Shown here piece by piece: positions 36,123 to 45,011 of a DNA stretch of 64,000 bases. The translations under genes were made by a program, and so were the position numbers. The DNA is from a virus. The DNA lies in IMG/VR virus record IMGVR_UViG_3300028394_000055, positions 1 through 64,000 of that record; one strand, given 5' to 3'. Positions within the stretch are counted from its first letter, which is position 1; every line of letters starts with the position of its first letter. A model generated the notes under the pieces. The model saw nothing but the letters and a program-made list of their open reading frames with translations, was not told where the DNA came from and ran no database searches.

Positions 36123-36480
36123 GATTTCTGACTAGTTGTATTGATTTTCTTTTTATTCTTTTCTCGGCAATTTCACGTAGATTAACTATGGGTCCAAACA
36201 TTATTTCAACATCCTTACTGTTGAATGTCTTTATGTAACTTCTAAAAACTTGCATCTCCCTTTTTAAAAATATATTGATTGGTATTTTACGATTGCTTTC
36301 CCACCACCATACTTCACCTAATTCTAAAAAAGATTTACGCTGAGTTTCATTGATTATCATGGCCAAATCATACATGCTGGTCACATATTCATCACAATTG
36401 ATAATGATACCCACATACTCTTTGTCGTTAGACTTTAGGCATGATACAAAGGGAAAGTTGTCCTGAAACTGGTTACTCAT
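36103..36480 (-). CDS. Conserved phage protein, unknown
   Basis: 125 residues, overlapping the DnaE-like gene tail-to-tail by 20 bases. The C-terminus is very basic (EIAEKRIKRKSIQLVRNPKNIRN), the centre acidic with WWWES. A nucleic-acid or protein contact by the basic tail is possible. No family recognised. It starts 21 bases from the divergent structural gene. Confidence 0.7.
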   Translation of the reverse strand: MSNQFQDNFPFVSCLKSNDKEYVGIIINCDEYVTSMYDLAMIINETQRKSFLELGEVWWWESNRKIPINIFLKREMQVFRSYIKTFNSKDVEIMFGPIVNLREIAEKRIKRKSIQLVRNPKNIRN

Positions 36481-36485
36481 TAGGG

Positions 36486-36497
36486 TTTAAATAAATA
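36486..36497 (+). promoter_or_regulatory. Late promoter box, leaderless type
   Basis: TTTAAATAAATA; the second TAAATA ends 4 bases before the ATG at 36502. No Shine-Dalgarno. Confidence 0.55.
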
Positions 36498-36501
36498 CAT
36501 T

Positions 36502-37335
36502 ATGCAAATTTTACCAATCTATTTATACGCAAACAAACTCGATGTAACACTAGATTTGGACGCTACAATCAGGGGAGTAAATCAGGTTATGTATCAACGA
36601 GACCTAACAATACAAAAAGGGATCAGAAATCAAATTAGGATCCAATTTAAAAATAGCGACCAAAAACGTGTGTCTGTTGCTACTACACAAACTGTTATCT
36701 TCAGTATGTTTGATGCTATAAATCAACGTATGATGGTGGAGAAAGTACTGGAAGTATTACCTGAAACTACTAGCACTAAAGGTATGGCACTGCTTACCCT
36801 AGACGAAAGCGATACACTAGATTTAGATAAATCCAGTTATACCTACAGCGTAAAATTGAGAACACTAGACGGAACTTATATTCCTGCTTATTCTAATACT
36901 TACTATGGTATGAATGGTACATTACATGTGGCTAATGATGTATTTCCTGTGTTGAAAGATAGTACTAAAATTACTAGTTTCCTTCCTACATATAATTCAT
37001 CCACTCGTTTGTATGAATATAAAAGCGGAAATATATATGCTAATTCAGAATATAACGGAAACTCCGGACTGCATACTGTTGCACTTTATATGACTGCATA
37101 CAAAGGATTGGTGCTTATACAAGGCACTTTGGATAATAATCCAACTGATGATCGCAGTTACTATACTATCAACACCAAAGTATATGCTGGCTTTACTGGT
37201 ATTGATCATGCTAACTTTAATGGCGTATATACCTATATCCGAATTGTATACATCCCCGCTAAAGGACCTATTGACCCAAATAACGATAATCCTAATTTCT
37301 TCGGATCTTTTGACAAAGTACTATATAGAAGTTAA
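36502..37335 (+). CDS. Virion structural protein (baseplate/fibre type)
   Basis: 277 residues. ILPIYLYANKLDVTLDLDATIRGVNQVMYQRDLTIQKGIRNQIRIQFKNSDQKRV describes a beta-sandwich start seen in T4-type structural proteins from environmental phages. The rest is beta-rich with YSNTYYGMNGTL. It sits alone, with a late promoter box, inside the replication cluster. Exact location in the virion unknown. Confidence 0.68.
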   Translation: MQILPIYLYANKLDVTLDLDATIRGVNQVMYQRDLTIQKGIRNQIRIQFKNSDQKRVSVATTQTVIFSMFDAINQRMMVEKVLEVLPETTSTKGMALLTLDESDTLDLDKSSYTYSVKLRTLDGTYIPAYSNTYYGMNGTLHVANDVFPVLKDSTKITSFLPTYNSSTRLYEYKSGNIYANSEYNGNSGLHTVALYMTAYKGLVLIQGTLDNNPTDDRSYYTINTKVYAGFTGIDHANFNGVYTYIRIVYIPAKGPIDPNNDNPNFFGSFDKVLYRS

Positions 37336-37343
37336 AATAGTGC

Positions 37344-38345
37344 ATGACTGAAATTCAGGCTGCACTACAGGCTCTACTACCACCTAATCGAAAACTTACA
37401 TCCGGAGGCTGGGTAAGTTTTAATGCCGTCTGCTGCCATAATAGGGGCGATCGCCCAGATACTAAAAAACGTGGCGGCGTTCTATTCACCGATGAAGGAT
37501 TTACTTATCATTGTTTCAACTGTGGATTTAAAGCAGGGTGGAGTCCGGGCAAACTACTCAGTGCCAATACTAAATCATTATTCAAATGGTGTGGTATGGG
37601 CGACTCTGATATAAGCCGATTGGGTTTGATAACACTGAAGTTTAAAGAAGATCAACCCCAAACTAAAAAGGCATTAAATTTTGTACTAGAGGAACGACCA
37701 TTGCCGGAAGGCGCCATGCTACTCAAAGAGTGGGCACTGGCAGTTTGGAAGCCCGGCGCCGAAGAAGACATGATTCGAGTGTTTGAATACCTAGTGAGCA
37801 GAGGTATGGATCTAGATTGGTATGATTGGATGTGGACTCCTGCTCCTGGATACAAAGATCGATTGCTTATACCTTTCTATCAGGATGGCAAGGTGGTAGG
37901 ATATACTGGTCGTAAGATCACTGAGGGTAAACCTAAATATCTTACAGATAGTCAAAACGGCTACGTGTTTAACCTAGATAGACAGACCTATGATAGGTCA
38001 TGTGTTATAGTAGTAGAAGGACAGTTTGATGCTATTGCTATAGATGGTGTGGCCATAATGACTAATGACCCTAACGAAACTCAATGCGCTAGATTAAATG
38101 CTTTGGGTAAACAAGTTATTGTGGTACCAGATAGAGATCGCCCTGGCGCTAAACTAATAAAGGCAGCACTGGCAAATGGGTGGGATGTGAGCTTACCACC
38201 TTGGGAAGATGATATTAAAGACGTTGCTGATGCTGTGAAGCGATATGGTAGAGTTTATACACTAACCACAATCTTACACTACCTCGAAACAAATAAGATA
38301 AAAATACAACTACTACAGAAAAAATTAGAGGCGCTAAATGAATAA
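37344..38345 (+). CDS. 61: DNA primase, T4 gp61-like
   Basis: 333 residues. Zinc-binding start with C30/C31-H and C57-x-x-C60 (YHCFNCGFKAGW), then the TOPRIM domain: VIVVEGQFDAIAIDG with the catalytic Glu and VVPDRDRPG with the DxD. It makes RNA primers for lagging-strand synthesis with gp41, whose gene overlaps its 3' end by 8 bases. Confidence 0.93.
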   Translation: MTEIQAALQALLPPNRKLTSGGWVSFNAVCCHNRGDRPDTKKRGGVLFTDEGFTYHCFNCGFKAGWSPGKLLSANTKSLFKWCGMGDSDISRLGLITLKFKEDQPQTKKALNFVLEERPLPEGAMLLKEWALAVWKPGAEEDMIRVFEYLVSRGMDLDWYDWMWTPAPGYKDRLLIPFYQDGKVVGYTGRKITEGKPKYLTDSQNGYVFNLDRQTYDRSCVIVVEGQFDAIAIDGVAIMTNDPNETQCARLNALGKQVIVVPDRDRPGAKLIKAALANGWDVSLPPWEDDIKDVADAVKRYGRVYTLTTILHYLETNKIKIQLLQKKLEALNE

Positions 38346-39822
38346 AAAAGAAAAACAACCAAAACCAAACTATAATGCAGAGATGCAGAAACTATATTTG
38401 GAAATGTTTATGTCAGATGCTGAAACTTTTGTACGCTGCCAAAATATCTTTGATCCATTGAATTTTGATCAACGCTTCCAGGATACAGCAGAATTCATTA
38501 CCAAATACGTTGATGAATATAAGATCATGCCCGAGGTGGCAATTGTTAATGCAAGTTGTAGATCTGAACTGCAATCTATACAATTACCCAAAGAAAACTA
38601 TGAATGGCTGATGGACGAGTTTGAAAACTTTAGTAGACATAAAGCACTTGAACGTGCCATCATTGAGAGTGCCGATCTGCTGGAAGCAGGTGACTATGGA
38701 CCAGTTGAGAAACTGATCAAAGACGCTATACAGATATCACTGAACAAGGATATGGGTACAGATTACTTTGAAGATCCAAGAGCACGACTTACTAAACTTA
38801 AAGACGGTAATGGTCAAATATCCACAGGTTGGCCCAGCATTGATCGCAAGTTGTATGGTGGATTCAATAGAGGTGAACTCAACATCTTCTGTGCAGGATC
38901 AGGTGGTGGTAAAAGTTTGTTTCTTGCAAATTTAGGCGTGAACTGGGCACAACAAGGTCTTAATGTATTGTATCTAACTTTCGAATTGGCAGAAGGATTA
39001 GTATCAATGCGTATAGATAGCATGATGACAGGTATTGGTACTAGAGAGATCTTTAAAAGCCTTGACGAGGTTGAACTTAAAGTAAAAATACTAGGAAAAA
39101 AATCTGGTAACTTGCAAATCAAATATATGCCCAGTGGTAAGAACTGTAATGACATTAGGGCATATCTAAAAGAATATCAGGTTAAGAAAGGATGTAAACC
39201 TGACGTTATCTTAATTGACTATTTGGACTTGATGATGCCATTATCAGTTAAAGTTAGTCCAAGTGATTTGTTTGTTAAAGACAAATATGTAAGTGAAGAG
39301 ATTCGCAATCTAGCAATGGAAACACAATGTATTACTGTTACTGCTAGTCAATTGAATCGTAGTGCTGTTGAAGAAATTGAGTTTGATCATAGTCATATCT
39401 CAGGGGGACTTAGTAAGATCATGACAGCGGATAATGTGATCGGCATCTTTACAAGTAGAGCAATGAAAGAACGTGGACGTTATCAAATACAGTTTATGAA
39501 GACACGTAGTTCAAGCGGTGTTGGACAGAAAGTTGACTTGGAGTTTAATGTTGATACCCTACGCATTACTGATCTAGGTGAAGATAGCGATAGTATTAGT
39601 TTTAGTCAGGGCGGTGGACAATCTAATGCTAGCGGTGGTAGTTCTATGATGAATGGGTTTAAACGTACTAGTACAGTATCTACTTCAACTGAAGAACCAG
39701 TTAAATGGGAAAGGCCTACACCTGCTGAAGGGTGGAGTATCGATAAACCTAATCGAACTCCTATTAAGGTAGCCGGCGACATCCGCAGTATGCTTAGTTC
39801 TTTAAATAGCGAAAAGGACTAA
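38338..39822 (+). CDS. 41: Replicative DNA helicase, T4 gp41-like
   Basis: 494 residues, DnaB family. GELNIFCAGSGGGKSLFLANLG contains Walker A; DVILIDYLDLMMP is Walker B; TASQLNRSA and GRYQIQFMKTRSSSGVG complete the RecA-like core. A flexible Ser/Gly-rich stretch and a C-terminal tail follow. It unwinds DNA 5'-3' on the lagging strand together with the primase. Confidence 0.94.
   Translation: MNKKEKQPKPNYNAEMQKLYLEMFMSDAETFVRCQNIFDPLNFDQRFQDTAEFITKYVDEYKIMPEVAIVNASCRSELQSIQLPKENYEWLMDEFENFSRHKALERAIIESADLLEAGDYGPVEKLIKDAIQISLNKDMGTDYFEDPRARLTKLKDGNGQISTGWPSIDRKLYGGFNRGELNIFCAGSGGGKSLFLANLGVNWAQQGLNVLYLTFELAEGLVSMRIDSMMTGIGTREIFKSLDEVELKVKILGKKSGNLQIKYMPSGKNCNDIRAYLKEYQVKKGCKPDVILIDYLDLMMPLSVKVSPSDLFVKDKYVSEEIRNLAMETQCITVTASQLNRSAVEEIEFDHSHISGGLSKIMTADNVIGIFTSRAMKERGRYQIQFMKTRSSSGVGQKVDLEFNVDTLRITDLGEDSDSISFSQGGGQSNASGGSSMMNGFKRTSTVSTSTEEPVKWERPTPAEGWSIDKPNRTPIKVAGDIRSMLSSLNSEKD
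39802..39808 (+). promoter_or_regulatory. Possible late promoter box inside gp41 3' end
   Basis: TTAAATA, 18 bases before the GTG start at 39827, with AAAGGA in between. Confidence 0.35.
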
Positions 39823-39826
39823 CATA

Positions 39827-40624
39827 GTGAAAACATATGTGGTAAAATTCTGGGGAGGAGCAGGCGGTCATTTTATACAAGAACTTATATTATGTTGCGA
39901 AACTCAGACAGACAAAATTCTAGATTACCCACAAGGTCATGCACATACATTTTTAGGTGAATGGATTAATGAAAATATAGAAAATGCTAAAGAAACCTCT
40001 GATCAGCAACAATTAAAAAAGAATAGTGATTATGATTTTATTATTATTCACGGCGGAAACCCCGACCATATAAAACGTATATATAATAGAGATCCAAAAA
40101 ATTTTAGCATGATTAGAGTAGTTGTAGAAAATATACTTGATGTGGCTCTTTCCGAATATAATCATTTTTATAAGAATCAATATATAGAACCATATAATAA
40201 AGATTATGGACTATTTGAACATTATCAAAGACTGGTAAAAAATAATGTAATTGATAAACAACAAGACTCGATTGAAATGCCCATATGGAAAGATATGTCT
40301 ACAGACAATATAGTGCATATACTTAAAGAAACAACGTTAAAAACATATAATAATAGAGATGATCTAATTAATAAAAAAAATCAATTTACAGAACTTAAAA
40401 AAGAAATAAGTTACGAAGAACTAACAATTAAAGAAATCATGTTTGGTAGTCCAAAAGTTTTAGAAATAATTTCAAAAGTGGTGGGTAAACCCATTACATC
40501 TGCTATGAAAATTAATTTTGACAGATATCATAAAGCCCAGATTGAATTACATCAAATGTATCCCGCTTATACAATTTTGCGGGATACATTTGATCAGTGG
40601 AATCTAGAAATTAAAACCAACTAG
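39827..40624 (+). CDS. Sulfotransferase-like GGxGGxF protein
   Basis: 265 residues with a GTG start. The N-terminus VVKFWGGAGGHFIQELIL has a hydrophobic strand, a Gly-rich loop and a helix. The same pattern begins three other proteins here (42499, 43229, 59013) and resembles the PAPS-binding loop of sulfotransferases. The middle is charged helix. Overlaps tail-to-tail with the AlgH gene. Enzyme activity is inference. Confidence 0.6.
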   Translation: MKTYVVKFWGGAGGHFIQELILCCETQTDKILDYPQGHAHTFLGEWINENIENAKETSDQQQLKKNSDYDFIIIHGGNPDHIKRIYNRDPKNFSMIRVVVENILDVALSEYNHFYKNQYIEPYNKDYGLFEHYQRLVKNNVIDKQQDSIEMPIWKDMSTDNIVHILKETTLKTYNNRDDLINKKNQFTELKKEISYEELTIKEIMFGSPKVLEIISKVVGKPITSAMKINFDRYHKAQIELHQMYPAYTILRDTFDQWNLEIKTN

Positions 40625-41171
40625 ATATTTGCTGTTTGCTTGAATCGGCAATGATCCTATGCCACTGATCCACTTCAGTTAACCCAAATACTATCTCAGG
40701 ACTGGCAGGAATAAAACTCCAACTATGATTAATGGTCCACGGATCTTCACCTAATATTTCACCCTCTATATGCCCGGGCAACCAACGTGTGAATCCCGCT
40801 ACTGCCCTAAAATAAGTAGGACCTTCATTCTTACTAATGGCTGTTAATACTGATATATCACTACTGATTCCAATTTGATCCGTTATCTTATTTGTTGTGG
40901 GACTGAACCAATCTAATGTGTGTATGACGTGTATACGGTTGGTGCTTTCGTGTCCCCCATTATATAACGCTTGATCATTATCCGCTTGTAATCCCACATT
41001 CTTCATGACAGTATTAAATGTTATAGCATCTGAATAAGGCTTGTTGACCTGTAGTCCAATAGCACCCGAACTGTCGTGATCTATAACTAATATAGAACCC
41101 CTACGCAATGTAGACTCCATTCTTTTAGGATGGGCCGCTAACAAATGCCCTTTGTAATTTTGCTCAATCAT
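40611..41171 (-). CDS. YqgE/AlgH family protein (UPF0301)
   Basis: 186 residues. GHLLAAHPKR...RRGSILVIDHDSSGAIGLQVNKP, YNGGHESTNRIHVIHT, AVAGFTRWLPGHIEGEIL and PWTINHSWSFI follow the whole YqgE/AlgH fold in order and length. The bacterial proteins are conserved but of unclear biochemical role; AlgH is linked to alginate regulation in Pseudomonas. A phage copy is unusual. Late promoter box lies 5 bases before the start. Confidence 0.85.
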   Translation of the reverse strand: MIEQNYKGHLLAAHPKRMESTLRRGSILVIDHDSSGAIGLQVNKPYSDAITFNTVMKNVGLQADNDQALYNGGHESTNRIHVIHTLDWFSPTTNKITDQIGISSDISVLTAISKNEGPTYFRAVAGFTRWLPGHIEGEILGEDPWTINHSWSFIPASPEIVFGLTEVDQWHRIIADSSKQQISSWF

Positions 41172-41176
41172 ACAGA

Positions 41177-41183
41177 TATTTAA
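41177..41183 (-). promoter_or_regulatory. Late promoter box, leaderless type (AlgH)
   Basis: TTAAATA on the minus strand, 5 bases before the AlgH start codon, back-to-back with the box at 41186. Confidence 0.55.
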
Positions 41184-41185
41184 CT

Positions 41186-41193
41186 GATAAATA
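41186..41193 (+). promoter_or_regulatory. Late promoter box, leaderless type (nucleotidyltransferase)
   Basis: GATAAATA, 7 bases before the ATG at 41201. Confidence 0.55.
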
Positions 41194-41200
41194 ACTTGTT

Positions 41201-41890
41201 ATGACTATACTTGACTTTAAATTGGGATTTGAACCACATCAAACACTAAACACTAAATTGTGGAAAGGTGATCAACTACAACCCGAGATTGAATCAGCCT
41301 TGATTAAAGTGGCTAAAGACTTTAAGAAATTTATTGGCGTACCATTTGATGTGGTAGATGTACGTGTTACTGGTGGACAGGTCAGTTACTACTATACAGA
41401 ACATAGCGATTTGGATCTGCATCTTATAGCAGATTATTCCTCTGTTACTTGCGATAGAGAAGCCGCTGAACTGTTTGATGCTAAACGATTACTATACAAA
41501 GCCAAATACGATGTTACAGTTAAAGGCATACCCGTAGAACTATATGTGGAAGATCTGGATCATCCCGCTGTTAGTGCCGCTTATAGTGTGATGAAAAGAA
41601 CTTGGATTACTCATCCAAAAAAAGATATCGGACCCTTTGATGTTAACGAAATAGAACGTATGTCACATATATGGTCCACTGTGATAGGCTACAGTTTAGA
41701 GTCAAATAATGTCGAAACTGCTAAAAAAACTATGAATTTATTACGTAAATTCCGTCATTTAGGCCTCAAATCAGGCGGAGAATATTCTACGGCTAATCTA
41801 GTATATAAAACACTACGTAACAGTGATCTTATTCGTAATCTACAAAATTATATAGATCAAGCACATGATCATAATTTGAGCGTGAGATAG
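41201..41890 (+). CDS. Nucleotidyltransferase-fold protein
   Basis: 229 residues. VRVTGGQVSYYYTEHSDLDLHLIAD contains the Pol-beta nucleotidyltransferase signature GG/GS...SDLDLHL, with the two metal Asp. VKGIPVELYVEDL supplies a candidate third carboxylate. The C-terminal half is helical. Related phage proteins are of unknown substrate. Convergent with the HAD gene; the gap holds a short GCG-rich stretch followed by seven A. Confidence 0.75.
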   Translation: MTILDFKLGFEPHQTLNTKLWKGDQLQPEIESALIKVAKDFKKFIGVPFDVVDVRVTGGQVSYYYTEHSDLDLHLIADYSSVTCDREAAELFDAKRLLYKAKYDVTVKGIPVELYVEDLDHPAVSAAYSVMKRTWITHPKKDIGPFDVNEIERMSHIWSTVIGYSLESNNVETAKKTMNLLRKFRHLGLKSGGEYSTANLVYKTLRNSDLIRNLQNYIDQAHDHNLSVR

Positions 41891-41953
41891 ATTGAAGACG
41901 CTTACCTCGCGAAGCGAAAGCGCAAAAAAATTATTCTAGGCTATTAAAACCCA

Positions 41954-42502
41954 CTATAATAGTTCAACTATAAGTCTACGTGTATTCATAGCATGATCTA
42001 TCCTAGCCTGTAGATCCAATTGCAATTGCTCTATAGTAACATCCAAGGTTAATCCCACTTTGAAGGCTAATCCACCGGCAGCAGACCACGAATCACAATT
42101 ATCCACCCTGTCATCAACTAATATATCATTGGGCTGACAATGCTTATATTTGTCCTCACTATAGGGACCAAAATGCACTGCTATATCGGGAAAATACTTT
42201 TTAACCCACTCGATCTTATCATAGAACGTCCAGGGCACATCATTGTTATGGGGTATAGCCGTTAAAAATAATAACTCCCAACCTAATCGGTCTCTATACT
42301 CTCGCGCTATATCCACTAATTCATTAGCACGGGACATTAGGGGTAAGTTTAAAAATATATGTGGATCACTACGTAACTTGTCCCAATCAACAGCATTATA
42401 TCTTTGTTTTGGATCAAAACAATCATATCCTATTACACGTACAGCGTTGGCCCGCCAATCCGCTACTACTCCATCCATGTCTAAATATATTGTATTGGTC
42501 AT
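41954..42502 (-). CDS. HAD-family 5'(3')-deoxyribonucleotidase-like
   Basis: 182 residues. YLDMDGVVADW with catalytic D8 and D10, FLTAIPHN as motif II, and DILVDDRVDNCDSW as the final HAD acidic motif. This is the pattern of 5'(3')-deoxyribonucleotidases, which dephosphorylate dNMPs. Last gene of a four-gene minus-strand unit, overlapping the previous gene by 4 bases. Confidence 0.85.
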   Translation of the reverse strand: MTNTIYLDMDGVVADWRANAVRVIGYDCFDPKQRYNAVDWDKLRSDPHIFLNLPLMSRANELVDIAREYRDRLGWELLFLTAIPHNNDVPWTFYDKIEWVKKYFPDIAVHFGPYSEDKYKHCQPNDILVDDRVDNCDSWSAAGGLAFKVGLTLDVTIEQLQLDLQARIDHAMNTRRLIVELL

Positions 42503-43248
42503 ATTATTGATTCCATTGCCTTATTACGCTGATCTACATATCTCTTATAATTATCTCTAACCTGTGGATCTACATGGCTAACTTGAGTATATTCAATCAG
42601 TTGATCCAATACTAGCCACGAATCTACCCCTATAGGGGTGTATATGTCACTGTAATTGATTACTAGTTGATTGGGGGTGGATGTTCTATTATAATTGATA
42701 AACTTCCAATAATTTGGATCATTTAACATCCATTTGTGTGTAAGTGCTACCATACGGCGACTTTCTTCACCACTGATATTGTCGATTGAACCTTTTAACC
42801 AATCAAAACCTATGGCCTCTAGATATATGCCCTTGAACTTATCTTCTGCACCACTGGTGAATTTATCCCAGGGCCAATCTCTATAATCTATTGATTGCTG
42901 GTCTACATATTTGTGTAAATTTAGAATTTTCTGCTCTCCAACTCTAAAGTCATCCACAATATTCTTTTGAAAATTATTGTAGGCAATTTCTTCTAAATCA
43001 TCAGCATTGATGACTATTATTATATACTTTATTTCGGGCCGAATTACTTCAGGCAATTGATGCCAACTGCGATACTTTGAACCAGTATAATAAAAAAAAC
43101 TTCCTGGATTGTTATTTTGAAAATCATGAGCCGAATTGTTACTATATTCAACAGGTGCAGGGTCTACTAGTAATCCATATAATATGGTCATTATGAATCT
43201 ACCACAAGAACCTGGTAAAAAATGAACACTATATTGAAACTTGCTCAT
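42499..43248 (-). CDS. Sulfotransferase-like paralogue A
   Basis: 249 residues. The start VHFLPGSCGRFIMTILYGLL and the C-terminal block SDIYTPIGVDSWLVLDQLIEYTQ...YVDQRNKAME are closely matched in the next gene upstream, so the two are a tandem duplication. The Gly-rich loop after strand 1 resembles a 5'-phosphosulfate loop. It overlaps its paralogue by 20 bases. Confidence 0.65.
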   Translation of the reverse strand: MSKFQYSVHFLPGSCGRFIMTILYGLLVDPAPVEYSNNSAHDFQNNNPGSFFYYTGSKYRSWHQLPEVIRPEIKYIIIVINADDLEEIAYNNFQKNIVDDFRVGEQKILNLHKYVDQQSIDYRDWPWDKFTSGAEDKFKGIYLEAIGFDWLKGSIDNISGEESRRMVALTHKWMLNDPNYWKFINYNRTSTPNQLVINYSDIYTPIGVDSWLVLDQLIEYTQVSHVDPQVRDNYKRYVDQRNKAMESII

Positions 43249-43993
43249 GATGTTCTACTGCTTGATTACGCTGACTTACATATTGCCTATAATTACTTAA
43301 CACTATTGGATTTACATCTTTAACTTGAGCATACTTTACTAATTGATCTAATGCAATCCATGAATCACTGCCAGTTGCTCGAAATATATCACCATACTCA
43401 ATAACTAATAAGTTTTTAGCAGTGATCTGTATTGGATCTAAAAATGCATTAACTTTTGGATCATTTAACATCCATTCGTACATCTGCTCTTCCATTGCTT
43501 GTTGTTCATCTACTGTAAGATCATCTGTTGAGTTTTTAACCCACTTGATGCCTGTAGCCTCTTGATATAAATCACGAAATATCTTTAGTGCATTATTTTC
43601 ATATCGTTCTATGTCCCAATTTGAATAATCTATATTTTTATTGTTTAGATAGTTTTTTAAATTTTTTCTTTTCTTTTCAATATTTTGAACATTGTATATG
43701 ATGTTTTTGTACATCATATTTCTGGCTATTTCTTTTAATAAACTGGAATTATAACTGATTATGATGTATTTGGTGTCAGGAGAAAAATTTTTGGGAAAAT
43801 CATGCCAGGTGGCAATCCCTTCAACAAAATAATAAAAACGATTTGGATTACAACTTTGAAAATCATGTGCTGAATTATGTGTGTATTTGATTTCTATCGG
43901 ATCTCTTAATAAACCATCTAAGATGGTCATTATAAATCTACCACTGGCCCCCGCTGGAAAATATACACTATACTTTACTTGTTGATTATTCAT
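43229..43993 (-). CDS. Sulfotransferase-like paralogue B
   Basis: 254 residues. VYFPAGASGRFIMTILDGLL at the start; GDIFRATGSDSWIALDQLVKYAQVKD and NYRQYVSQRNQAVE at the end mirror paralogue A. Both keep the AHDFQ motif after the loop (NSAHDFQSCNP versus NSAHDFQNNNP), probably part of the active site. Overlaps the GNAT-like gene by 8 bases. Confidence 0.65.
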   Translation of the reverse strand: MNNQQVKYSVYFPAGASGRFIMTILDGLLRDPIEIKYTHNSAHDFQSCNPNRFYYFVEGIATWHDFPKNFSPDTKYIIISYNSSLLKEIARNMMYKNIIYNVQNIEKKRKNLKNYLNNKNIDYSNWDIERYENNALKIFRDLYQEATGIKWVKNSTDDLTVDEQQAMEEQMYEWMLNDPKVNAFLDPIQITAKNLLVIEYGDIFRATGSDSWIALDQLVKYAQVKDVNPIVLSNYRQYVSQRNQAVEHHEQVSI

Positions 43994-44426
43994 AACTGTA
44001 ATTTACACTGTCCTCATTGACGTTTAATACGCTGGCACCATTACGTAAATGAAATACTCGAGCCATCTCAGTGGGTGGACTTAATGTTACATACTTCTTT
44101 ATATAACTCCTACTACTCTCTATGTGCCGTTTTGCCGCAACTATTAACTTCCTGCCTGCTCCTTGTTGATAACTCCATATGGTGTAGAACACTGCTACAC
44201 TGGGCTTATACGATGCAAACTCTAATAACTCTTCTCGACTTCTGGGCACTGCGTCTCTATATAATACACATACTACTGCTGTGGGCTTACCATACTCATC
44301 ACTGGCAACTATGATTTCACTGACTTCACTGACCCGAAAATCAGCACTAATTTCCGGACGTACTGGATCATCCTTTATTAAGACTAATAATGGATCTGAT
44401 AATGAATTGATGGTGTGTAATGACAT
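43986..44426 (-). CDS. GNAT-like acetyltransferase (tentative)
   Basis: 146 residues. TAVVCVLYRDAVP, AVFYTIWSYQQGAGRKLIVAAKRHI and TEMARVFHLRNGASVLN follow the GNAT order: central strands, a Q-x-x-G-x-G-like acetyl-CoA loop (QQGAGRKL) and a terminal strand with R-x-G-A. The first gene of the four-gene minus unit that ends with the HAD nucleotidase. Confidence 0.55.
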   Translation of the reverse strand: MSLHTINSLSDPLLVLIKDDPVRPEISADFRVSEVSEIIVASDEYGKPTAVVCVLYRDAVPRSREELLEFASYKPSVAVFYTIWSYQQGAGRKLIVAAKRHIESSRSYIKKYVTLSPPTEMARVFHLRNGASVLNVNEDSVNYSYE

Positions 44427-44459
44427 AATACACGTACTTATCTAAATTGGTGGAAAAAT

Positions 44460-44489
44460 GTGTATATATAGGTCAACAACTATATACAC
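44460..44489. repeat. Inverted repeat upstream of the 44518 gene
   Basis: GTGTATATA and TATATACAC, perfect 9-base arms separated by 12 bases (44460-44468 and 44481-44489). The right arm overlaps a possible -35 (TATACA, 44483-44488), so it may be an operator. Confidence 0.6.
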
Positions 44490-44511
44490 AGTGAATGATA
44501 CATTGTATACT
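44483..44511 (+). promoter_or_regulatory. Possible sigma70-type promoter, leaderless
   Basis: TATACA, 17 bases, TATACT at 44506-44511. The ATG at 44518 would be at the transcription start. Confidence 0.4.
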
Positions 44512-44517
44512 ATGTGT

Positions 44518-44742
44518 ATGAACAATACAAATAAAACTTTTATCAGTCTTACCAATAGTACTCCAGCACATAGAGGTAATCGAATTGCTATAGCTAACGA
44601 ACTGGTGGTCACTGTACATAACGCTTTGGCTACTAGAGAAGATGGATTGACCGAAATGGTTACTTATGTGTTTTGCCCTCCTCACGGTACTTGGGAAGTG
44701 AGCGAAACTTACGAAGAAGTTATGGCGCAATTGACGACATAA
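44518..44742 (+). CDS. Small FlbD-like protein
   Basis: 74 residues from ATG 44518 (MNNTNKTFISLTNS); longer starts at 44458 and 44512 would place the promoter inside the coding region. Layout FISLTN...IAIANELVVTV...TYVFCPPHGTWEVSETYEEVMAQL is that of short beta proteins related to FlbD. Function in phages unknown. Confidence 0.6.
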   Translation: MNNTNKTFISLTNSTPAHRGNRIAIANELVVTVHNALATREDGLTEMVTYVFCPPHGTWEVSETYEEVMAQLTT

Positions 44743-44744
44743 CT

Positions 44745-45011
44745 ATGTCATTGTGCTATGCTTGTAGATCTACTATAGACAGTTTGGCTATACGTTGCCC
44801 TTACTGTACTAGTGAGGTGGCGGCATATTCAGGTAATCAACCTACAATATCAAAATTGATTACAATACCTAGACAAGTATCAAAAACAGAATTAACTTTC
44901 CAAACAATATCGGCTATTGTGATCGCTGCTGGAGTTTCATGGGTTTTCCACTCTTGGTATTGCTTTTGTATTTTGATCTTTATTATAGTGTGGATGAATT
45001 TAACAGAATAA
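44745..45011 (+). CDS. Small zinc-ribbon membrane protein
   Basis: 88 residues from ATG 44745, 2 bases after the previous stop. Two Cys pairs (CYAC at 4-7 and CPYC) form a probable zinc ribbon. The C-terminal ~35 residues (TISAIVIAAGVSWVFHS...CILIFIIVWMNL) are one or two membrane helices. Probably an inner-membrane early or accessory protein. Confidence 0.65.
   Translation: MSLCYACRSTIDSLAIRCPYCTSEVAAYSGNQPTISKLITIPRQVSKTELTFQTISAIVIAAGVSWVFHSWYCFCILIFIIVWMNLTE

Noticed and set aside
41891-41953. Terminator between the nucleotidyltransferase and HAD genes
   Set aside because: There is a GCG-rich stretch with seven A, but no stem is placed before a T-run on either strand.
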